This document shows, piece by piece, positions 57,624-64,000 of a stretch of DNA of 64,000 nt (positions within the stretch are counted from its first letter, which is position 1; each line of letters opens with the position of its first letter). This stretch comes from Flavobacterium sp. (GTDB taxonomy: Bacteria > Bacteroidota > Bacteroidia > Flavobacteriales > Flavobacteriaceae). Both the position numbers and the translations under genes were made by a program. The notes below the pieces were generated by a model. That model did not search any database, was not told where the DNA came from, and was given only the letters and a program-made list of their open reading frames with translations. Where the stretch lies: the NCBI GenBank assembly GCA_016718345.1, contig JADKDN010000006.1, forward strand, positions 1-64,000. The letters run 5' to 3'.

Positions 57624-58820
57624 ATGATAAACCCATCAGCATCAGGTTGGATAGAAAAATTTTTTATTGAACAAAAGTTTTCAGAGCACACCGTTTCTAG
57701 AACTTATGATGATTTTTATTATAAAGTTAGAAATACTGGGTTTATTTATGGGCATATCGTTTCAATTGATGTAATTACTCCTATTTCTATTACTCATTGG
57801 TTCAAATCAGAAATCTCTAAACTAGCCTTATTAAATACATTATATGATGTTTACTGTTTGACAAAAAACGAAACAGAATCAAATACTTTTATCTCTGAAA
57901 CTGTTGTGTTTTATAATCAAATGAACCCTCAGGGTTTTAATTTATTTGAAAAAATATTACCAAAAAATGCGCCTTCGTTAACATTAGAAAAGATTATTGA
58001 TGAGCGTGTTCAAACCAATGAAAATATTGTCAGTAAAAACTTCTCTCACCTAGTAACCAATGCCTTATTGTTTGTTGATGTTCTGGCTTTTCATCAATAT
58101 CTAATCCATGGCTCAATTCCTGAAAAGTATTTAAAGAAAATAGAAGAAACCGTTGTAAATGTGGTGACCTTAGCCTTAAAAACAAAATCAAACAAATCAC
58201 AGCATGACGATTTGTTAATCAAACTTTTTGAAGCATCCATTCGCTACAGTAAATTTTCAAAAGTTTCGACTCAAAGTCTGGAAACATTAGAATTAGACTT
58301 TTTTACAAATGATTTAGAAAAGAAATATATCATTGATATTGCAGGTATGGCTTTGTGGAGTGATGGAGTTATCGAAAATAATGAAGCCTATTTTCTATAC
58401 AAATTAGCCGAAACTGTTTCTGTTTCAGATGAATTTGTGAAGCAAAGTATCTTAGACACTGATTATTTTATTACAAAATACAAAGCTGAAATACCCTATT
58501 TTAATTATTCCAATCCCGTAAAACATTTCTACGATCATACCACACAAGGTGTTATTACTTTAATTACTCGTAATAAAAAAAGATTAATTAAAGAGATTAT
58601 TCAAAGTAAGGAATTAATGATTTTGCTCGCCCATTCTACACGACGAGATTTGAATGAAAAAGAAAAGAAAAAAGTCAAAAAACAGCTATTAGATATTTGT
58701 AAAACGATCCCATCTCTTACCATTTTTTTACTTCCTGGCGGAAGTTTATTGCTTCCTATTTTAATTAAATTTATACCTACTCTACTTCCTTCTGCTTTCA
58801 ATGAAAACTTGGACGACTAG
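57624..58820 (+). CDS. LETM1-related protein
   Basis: A 398-residue protein. The C-terminal 60 residues (STRRDLNEKEKKKVKKQLLD, ICKTIPSLTIFLLPGG, SLLLPILIKFIPTLLPSAF) match the conserved core of the LETM1 family, whose mitochondrial members are inner-membrane ion-handling proteins. Residues 230-290 have a TerB-like helical pattern (DIAGMALWSDGVIENNEAYF). The rest is helical without known motifs. The bacterial function is not established. Convergent with the LysR gene, overlapping it by 4 bp. Confidence 0.72.
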   Translation: MINPSASGWIEKFFIEQKFSEHTVSRTYDDFYYKVRNTGFIYGHIVSIDVITPISITHWFKSEISKLALLNTLYDVYCLTKNETESNTFISETVVFYNQMNPQGFNLFEKILPKNAPSLTLEKIIDERVQTNENIVSKNFSHLVTNALLFVDVLAFHQYLIHGSIPEKYLKKIEETVVNVVTLALKTKSNKSQHDDLLIKLFEASIRYSKFSKVSTQSLETLELDFFTNDLEKKYIIDIAGMALWSDGVIENNEAYFLYKLAETVSVSDEFVKQSILDTDYFITKYKAEIPYFNYSNPVKHFYDHTTQGVITLITRNKKRLIKEIIQSKELMILLAHSTRRDLNEKEKKKVKKQLLDICKTIPSLTIFLLPGGSLLLPILIKFIPTLLPSAFNENLDD

Positions 58821-59739
58821 TACGAATTAATCCAAGAAAAATTTTCAACATTAATTCTCTCTTTTTCATTGGTAACAAACTGTAAATAGGCTGAAGCAAT
58901 TGGGCTTAATTTTTTCCCTTTCAGCCAAATCAATCTCCAGTTAGTAATAATTGGCAATCCTTTCACTGGTAAAATTCGAATGTCTTCTTTTTCTAATTCA
59001 TTTTTCAGTCCAATCAATGGCATTATTGATAATCCAAGACCCGCGATTACTGCTTGTTTGACAGCCTCATTTGATGTTAATTGCAACTTCATTTTAGCCC
59101 TAATTTCTTTGTCAGTAATAAATTTTTCCATAGAAATTCTTGTCGCCGAACCATCTTCCCTGTAAATAAGTGGCGTTTCAGAGAGTAATTCATCCATTTT
59201 AGTCTTTCCATCTAGGATTAATCTTTTGTTTCCAACGAGGAATAATTTATTTTGCATTAAAATCTCAGATTCAACATGAATATCATTAGGTAAAATAGAA
59301 ACCAATGCAAAGTCAACTTCGTTATTTTTTAAAGATTTAATAACTTTTGTCTTATTGGTTACATCCATTTCTATTTCAATTCCTTTATTTTTATTTGCAA
59401 ATTCAGATAGAAAATAAGGCATAACATATTTGCCCGTTGAAACTACAGAAATTTTAAGTTTCCCAGACAAAATTCCTTTGTATGCCAAAGTTTTATAATT
59501 AATTGCATTCACCTCTTCTAAGATTCTTTCTGCTGCTTTTGCAATTTCCCTGCCAAAATCGGTTACATACAACTGTCGTCCTATGATTTCCGTTAAGGGA
59601 ATTTCAAATTGATCTTGTAAATTTTTTAGCTGTATTGAAACTGCAGGTTGAGTCAAATGCAATTCCTCGGCTGCTTTTGTAATACTTTTGTTTCAGTGAT
59701 TTTCAAAAAAACTTGTAGTTGGTGTAAAGTATAATTCAT
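58817..59739 (-). CDS. LysR-type transcriptional regulator (frame broken near 59690)
   Basis: A regulator of about 307 residues. The HTH begins MNYTLHQLQVFLKITET and, after restoring one A, continues SITKAAEELHLTQPAVSIQL with KNLQDQFEIPL. The C-terminal co-inducer domain includes LSGKLKISVVSTGKYVMPYF and VIAGLGLSIMPLIG. Divergent from the small-ORF/sbtA operon across 93 bp of very AT-rich DNA. By analogy with CbbR/CmpR, it may control bicarbonate uptake. That is inferred from neighbours (sbtA, carbonic anhydrase, SulP). Confidence 0.87.
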
Positions 59740-59832
59740 AAAATAAACTTATGTATATCATTACAAATATAAATAAAAATATATAAATATAATATTTCAA
59801 TTTTGCCAAAATAAATTAAAAAGAATTTTACA

Positions 59833-60012
59833 ATGAAAGAATTTTTAAATCTAAATCACGACAAAATCAAATTGACAATGATTCTAATAAGCCTTTTCTT
59901 GGGCATACTAATGAGTGTTAAATATGAAGGCAACTTGGCAACTGTGGGTTTCTTGGGATTAGTAATACTTATTTGTGCATTTCAATTAAAAAAAATGAAA
60001 ATTAAACTCTAA
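59833..60012 (+). CDS. Small membrane protein (59 residues)
   Basis: Starts MKEFLNLNHDKIKLTMILIS. Two hydrophobic segments, TMILISLFLGILMSV and LATVGFLGLVILICAF, form a hairpin, with a basic C-terminal tail (LKKMKIKL). Under the usual 60-residue cut-off, so easily missed. It is first in the operon divergent from the LysR gene, 8 bp ahead of the next ORF. No family is recognised. Confidence 0.55.
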   Translation: MKEFLNLNHDKIKLTMILISLFLGILMSVKYEGNLATVGFLGLVILICAFQLKKMKIKL

Positions 60013-60020
60013 TAAATACT

Positions 60021-60299
60021 ATGGATAACCAATACAGAATTAAGTTAATAGATAGCGTTTTTACACCCTCTGAGGCAGGAAAAGTACTCATATCATTGAT
60101 AAACAATAAAATAAATTATCACAATTTAGAGGATTTTAGCAACCACATTCGTTTTAACAATGACCTTTCTCATTCAAAAAAAAGAGTACAAGAACTCAAT
60201 CTTGCAAAGGATGAAATTGATAGGATTGTAGAATTAGCTAAAAATGAAGGTCTAAACTTGTCCATAAACAGCGTTATAGAAATTAAGTTGAGTAAATAG
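60021..60299 (+). CDS. Hypothetical protein (92 residues)
   Basis: A soluble alpha+beta protein (YRIKLIDSVFTPSEAGKVLI, then SHSKKRVQELNLAKDEIDRI) ending VIEIKLSK. It has no cysteine pairs, signal peptide or membrane helix. I do not recognise it. In cyanobacteria SbtA is paired with the PII-like SbtB, but this protein is shorter and shows no PII T-loop features, so no such claim is made. Tightly packed between two operon genes (8 bp and 3 bp gaps). Confidence 0.6.
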   Translation: MDNQYRIKLIDSVFTPSEAGKVLISLINNKINYHNLEDFSNHIRFNNDLSHSKKRVQELNLAKDEIDRIVELAKNEGLNLSINSVIEIKLSK

Positions 60300-60302
60300 A
60301 CC

Positions 60303-61140
60303 ATGTTTCAAGGCAGAAAATTATTGGTAGCAACCAAGCACAAAAAAGAAGAAGTTATCGCTCCTATTTTAGAAAAAGAATTTGGAGTTCAGTGCTACAC
60401 CTCAAATTCGTTTGACACTGATTTACTAGGAACATTTTCGGGTGAAGTACCTAGAAAAGAAGATGCCTTAACAACTCTTCGTACAAAGTGTTTTCTATCA
60501 TTAGATTCAACCGATTGCGATTTAGTAGTCGCCAGTGAAGGCTCCTTTGGTTCTCATCCAGTAATTTTTTTTGCACAAGCTAATGAAGAAATAATCATGC
60601 TGATGGACACCAAAAATAACTTAGAAATAGTAGTTAGAGAAATCAGTACTGAAACAAATTTTAATGCATCTGAAGTAAAAAATGAAATAGAATTAATGGA
60701 ATTTGCTAGTAAAGTAAAGTTTCCTTCACATGGTCTTATTTTAAAACCCTCTGAAAATGATTTTTCTAAAATAGTCAAAGGAATTACTGATGAGGCTACT
60801 TTAAAGAAGAATTTCAAAGAAATGATAGATGAATTTGGGACAGCTTATGTTGAAACTGATATGAGGGCTTTGTACAATCCAACACGTATGAAGTTGATTG
60901 AAAAAACCACTGTAAAGTTAGCTGAGGCAATACATTCAAAATGTCCTGTTTGTAGCACTCCTGGTTTTGTTATCACAGATTCTAATTCAGGATTACCCTG
61001 TACCTTATGCAAATTTCCAACACGCTTCTATTTTAAGTTACATTTCAAAATGTAAGAAGTGCGATTATACTCTAGAACAATTATATCCAAATAAAAAAAT
61101 AACAGAAGATCCAATGTATTGTGATTTTTGTAACCCATAA
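60303..61140 (+). CDS. DUF6671 family protein with C-terminal zinc ribbon (frame broken near 61030)
   Basis: About 279 residues. The N-terminal domain begins GRKLLVATKHKKEEVIAPIL and contains DLVVASEGSFGSHPVIFFAQ. The C-terminal part carries four Cys pairs: CPVCSTPGF, LPCTLC, CKKCDYTLEQLYPN and YCDFCNP. The last two follow after one frame correction, forming a double zinc-ribbon. It is a domain of unknown function. Neighbours TsaC/Sua5 and SbtA suggest a nucleotide or bicarbonate link, since Sua5 consumes bicarbonate, but this is only context. Confidence 0.7.
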
Positions 61141-61142
61141 AA

Positions 61143-62104
61143 ATGATGTCAATTATATCCACTGATATTAACAAAGCAATTCAAATTTTAAATCAAGATG
61201 ATTTAGTAGCGATACCTACCGAAACAGTTTACGGATTGGCTGGAAATATTTACAGCGAAAAGCGATTAAAAAGATATTTGAACTTAAAAAAAGACCATAT
61301 TTTAATCCTCTAATCGTTCATGTTGGCTCGATACAACAACTCGATTTATTAGTTGAAGAAATTCCTGAAAAAGCAAAAATTCTAGGCAATACATTTTGGC
61401 CAGGTCCATTGACAATGGTATTAAAAAAGAAAGACAGCGTTCCCAATAGAGTTACAGCAGGGAAAAACACTGTGGCCATTAGAATTCCTAATCATCCAGT
61501 TGTATTGCAACTATTGCAATCACTAGACTTTCCGTTGGCAGCACCAAGTGCAAATTTATTTGGTTCGATTAGTCCAACAAACGCCAATCATGTAGCCACT
61601 TATTTTCAGAATGATCTACAAATGATTTTAGATGGAGGTAATTGTCAAAAAGGAATTGAGTCAACCATCATTGGATTTGAAAATAACGAACCGATTTTGT
61701 ATCGACTGGGTTCTCTTTCTATTGAGGATATTGAAAATAGCATTGGTAAAGTACAAATTAAAAATAATAACGAAAAGAGTCCGGATGCACCGGGAATGTT
61801 ATCCCGACATTATGCCCCTAAAACACCAACGCTTTTGGAAGAAGATGTGGCAACACTTGTTAATAAAAACAAAGAAAAAAAGATAGGATTATTGCTCTTC
61901 GACAAACCTTTAGAAACTGAAATTATATATCATCAAGAAATTTTATCAAAAAATAGCGATTTAAAAGAAGCAGCTGCAAATTTATATGCTGCCTTGCATC
62001 GGCTAGATAAAATGAATTTAGACATCATAATAGCTCAAGAATTTCCTAATCATAGTTTAGGAAAATCAATAAATGATAGATTAACTCGTGCAACAAAAAA
62101 ATAA
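61143..62104 (+). CDS. tsaC: L-threonylcarbamoyladenylate synthase, Sua5/YciO/YrdC type (frame broken near 61265)
   Basis: Makes threonylcarbamoyl-AMP from threonine, bicarbonate and ATP for tRNA t6A modification. N-terminal residues 1-40 (AIPTETVYGLAGNIYSEK) contain the conserved PTETVYGL motif. After adding one A to a four-A run, KAIKKIFELKKRPYFNPLIV follows, then FWPGPLTMVLKKK, VAIRIPNHPV and PLAAPSANLFG. The Sua5-type C-terminal domain (SRHYAPKTPTLL onward) is present. About 320 residues, full length. Being next to a bicarbonate permease is notable because bicarbonate is its substrate. Confidence 0.88.
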
Positions 62105-62109
62105 AACAC

Positions 62110-63075
62110 ATGAATTTAGATTTACTTTTTGACAATTTAACCAACCCTGCTCTACTCTTTTTTCTACTCGGAATAATCGCTAATAGGCTCAAAAGTGATT
62201 TGGAAATACCAAATAATACTTCAAAATTCATCTCCTTGTATCTATTATTTTCCATTGGATTCAAGGGCGGACAAGAATTAGCGCATAGCCATTTTCATAT
62301 GGAAATTATTTGGTCTGTAGTATTTGGAGTCCTTATTGCTTTAATAATACCAACTTATTGTTTTTTCATCTTAAAACGTAAATTTAACATTGAAAACTCA
62401 GGAGCAATTGCTGCTGCTTATGGTTCCGTTAGTGCTGTGACATTTGTAACCGCCATAACTTTTTTAGAGATTCAAAAATATACATTTAGTGGTCATATGG
62501 TTGCAGTAATGGCTCTCATGGAGGCTCCAGCGATTATTATTGCCGTTATATTGATGCGCTTGTATAAAAAAGAAGACTCCAATGCAACTAAATTAAGTTC
62601 CGTTATCAAACATTCATTAACAAATGGAAGTGTGCTATTAATTTTAGGAAGTTTAATAATTGGTTTTATGGCAAGCGATCAACAAGCAATGGGTATAAAA
62701 CCATTTACAACAGATATTTTTAAAGGTTTCTTGGCTATTTTTCTATTAGATATGGGAATCGTTAGCGGAAAAAAACTAAACGATTTCTTTAAAAGCGGAT
62801 GGTTTACAGCGTTATTTGCAGTAATTATACCTCTTTTAAATGGTTGTATTGTAGCCTTTGTAAGTCAAATGATTACCTCTAGCGTTGGAGATCGATTTAT
62901 CTTTGCAGTTCTAGCTGCTAGCGCATCCTATATTGCAGTTCCGGCTGCAATGAAAATAGTGGCTCCAAGGGCAAACCCCGGATTATTTCTTCCGATGGCA
63001 CTAGCAGTTACTTTCCCTTTTAACATTACCTTTGGTATGCCTATTTACCTGGCGGTAATCTTGAGTTGTGGTTAA
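62110..63075 (+). CDS. sbtA: Sodium-dependent bicarbonate transporter, SbtA family
   Basis: A 321-residue permease of the SbtA (DUF897) family with ten predicted hydrophobic helices. Signature segments are LLFSIGFKGGQELAHS, the AAAYGSVSAVTFVTAITFLE unit and its inverted repeat FAVLAASASYIAVPAAMKIV. MALMEAPAIIIAVILM is also present. SbtA of cyanobacteria imports HCO3- with Na+. In a heterotroph the likely use is supply of bicarbonate for carboxylases. Starts 5 bp after tsaC. Intact frame. Confidence 0.88.
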   Translation: MNLDLLFDNLTNPALLFFLLGIIANRLKSDLEIPNNTSKFISLYLLFSIGFKGGQELAHSHFHMEIIWSVVFGVLIALIIPTYCFFILKRKFNIENSGAIAAAYGSVSAVTFVTAITFLEIQKYTFSGHMVAVMALMEAPAIIIAVILMRLYKKEDSNATKLSSVIKHSLTNGSVLLILGSLIIGFMASDQQAMGIKPFTTDIFKGFLAIFLLDMGIVSGKKLNDFFKSGWFTALFAVIIPLLNGCIVAFVSQMITSSVGDRFIFAVLAASASYIAVPAAMKIVAPRANPGLFLPMALAVTFPFNITFGMPIYLAVILSCG

Positions 63076-63082
63076 CTAAAAA

Positions 63083-63727
63083 TTAAATTGAAAACTTTAA
63101 TCGATAGACTTCGTCTAACTCTGAATTGGAGCTCATATTTACTCCCAAATCTGTTACGTATCCAGAATTTAAACCATAAGTCCATCCGTGAAGTGTCAAA
63201 TCTTGTCCATTCCTCCATGCATTTTGGACGATGGACGTTTTGGCTAAATCAAAAACCTGTTCTTGAGCATTAACTTCAACGAACTTATTGAAACGTTCAT
63301 CTTCGTCAGTTATTGAATTTAAATAATCTTCATGAAGTCTGTAGACATCTTTTATATGTCTAATCCAATTGTCAATTAAACCTATTGATTGATTTTCCAT
63401 GGCAGCTTTTACTCCACCACATCCATAATGACCACACACAATAACATGTTTCACTTTTAGTACATTTACAGCATAATCAAGAACACTAAGCATATTCATG
63501 TCGCTATGAATCACCATATTAGCTATATTTCTATGAACAAAAACTTCGCCAGGTTTCGCTCCAATTATTTCATTAGCAGGAACTCTACTATCCGAACAAC
63601 CTATCCAAAGTAATGGTGGTTGCTGACCTTTGGCTAAGTCTTTAAAATATTCTTTATCAATGGCTAATTGAGTTTCAACCCATTTTTTATTATTGTCAAG
63701 TATTTTTTTATAAAAATCTATGTCCAT
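63083..63727 (-). CDS. Beta-class carbonic anhydrase
   Basis: Interconverts CO2 and HCO3-. The zinc ligands are Cys in GCSDSRVPANEIIG (with the catalytic Asp-Arg pair), then His and Cys in VIVCGHYGCGGVKAAM. GEVFVHRNIANMV is also conserved. 214 residues, normal for the class. Lies 17 bp downstream of a SulP transporter on the minus strand and convergent with sbtA, forming an inorganic-carbon pair. Confidence 0.93.
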   Translation of the reverse strand: MDIDFYKKILDNNKKWVETQLAIDKEYFKDLAKGQQPPLLWIGCSDSRVPANEIIGAKPGEVFVHRNIANMVIHSDMNMLSVLDYAVNVLKVKHVIVCGHYGCGGVKAAMENQSIGLIDNWIRHIKDVYRLHEDYLNSITDEDERFNKFVEVNAQEQVFDLAKTSIVQNAWRNGQDLTLHGWTYGLNSGYVTDLGVNMSSNSELDEVYRLKFSI

Positions 63728-63744
63728 ATAGCTCTTTGTTTAAA

Positions 63745-64000
63745 TTAATCGAATTGTATATCTTTTTTCTCAATGACTTCTAATTTTCGCTTCATTACAT
63801 TGTATTTGTGCTCAAATGTAACAGTATTTTTGTAATCATTACTATTCTCTAAATTATAAGCCTCTTTGAAACCTACTAATTTAACATTAATATTCGATTC
63901 TTTCGATTTAATTTTTTCAAATTCATAAATTAAGTCCAAGACATCATGAGCAATATAAACGGTATCACTAGCGTTTATAACAACTTTTGAATTTTCAGGC
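63745..64000 (-). CDS. SulP family anion transporter, C-terminal STAS end (partial)
   Basis: Only the last 84 codons are in the window; the 5' part lies beyond 64000. The visible part reads VVINASDTVYIAHDVLDLIY and NINVKLVGFKEAYNL, a STAS domain pattern as found at the C terminus of SulP transporters. SulP genes adjacent to carbonic anhydrase are often bicarbonate (BicA-like) carriers, which fits this neighbourhood. Sulfate transport remains possible because the membrane part is not seen. Confidence 0.75.
   Translation of the reverse strand, partial: PENSKVVINASDTVYIAHDVLDLIYEFEKIKSKESNINVKLVGFKEAYNLENSNDYKNTVTFEHKYNVMKRKLEVIEKKDIQFD

Noticed and set aside
60021..60299. SbtB-like PII partner of SbtA
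   Set aside because: Shorter than PII proteins and shows no recognisable T-loop or PII signature; left as hypothetical.
1..64000. tRNA, rRNA, integrase, phage structural genes
   Set aside because: Looked for and not seen; no cloverleaf, rRNA motif, tyrosine-recombinase signature or phage gene could be supported.

Overview
The window looks like a chromosomal segment of a Flavobacterium-like member of the Bacteroidota. The DNA is AT-rich and most starts have no Shine-Dalgarno. Many genes carry the Bacteroidota -7 promoter motif TAnnTTTG. The gene content is typical of the group: men genes, a ResB/CcsA fusion, CvfB, an E1 alpha/beta fusion, a TonB receptor with a carboxypeptidase-regulatory-like domain, and HU-type proteins. 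No tRNA, rRNA, CRISPR array or integrase was seen. About 25 genes, many of them housekeeping (uvrA, glmM, menA, menD, fadA, tsaC), are broken by single-base indels, mostly in A or T runs. I read these as sequencing or assembly errors and give full-length coordinates across the breaks.

Layout. Positions 1-4350 form an accessory block: an ApaLI-like restriction-modification pair, small unknown ORFs and an OsmC protein. They are separated by integron attC-like or inverted-repeat boundary elements. Positions 4389-21015 hold a small membrane gene, glmM, acpH-ggt, alkD, a ClC antiporter, a Fic protein with a dyad operator, uvrA, a LOG protein, and an MBOAT acyltransferase / SGNH partner / degenerate M1-peptidase operon. 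Positions 21200-29044 hold an E1 dehydrogenase fusion, an NTF2-like protein, and the men genes (menC, menA, menB) with an MBL hydrolase and a TPR protein.

Positions 29045-33291 are a second accessory block lying between menB and the cvfB-menD pair. It holds a candidate small RNA, an HU-like gene behind four CCGCGG-type iterons spaced exactly 22 bp, and two cassette-like ORFs. An IS1182-like element sits in a cassette-boundary core. Positions 33296-37809 hold a DODA-type dioxygenase, cvfB, menD, a GNAT enzyme and an exported glutathione peroxidase.

Positions 37994-44320 are a divergent cell-surface system: an ECF sigma factor and RskA-like anti-sigma facing an operon of two DUF4331 proteins, a TPR lipoprotein and a TonB-dependent receptor. 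Then come ccsBA (44380-47508), a MarR regulator, a four-helix-bundle gene flanked by inverted repeats, and a beta-oxidation operon (fadB-like, fadA, acyl-CoA dehydrogenase). After these are a BamA-like barrel, Cu/Zn SOD, YdeI and LETM1-like genes. The last 5 kb (58817-64000) is an inorganic-carbon handling neighbourhood: LysR regulator, two unknown small genes, DUF6671, TsaC/Sua5, an SbtA-type bicarbonate permease, beta-carbonic anhydrase and the end of a SulP transporter.
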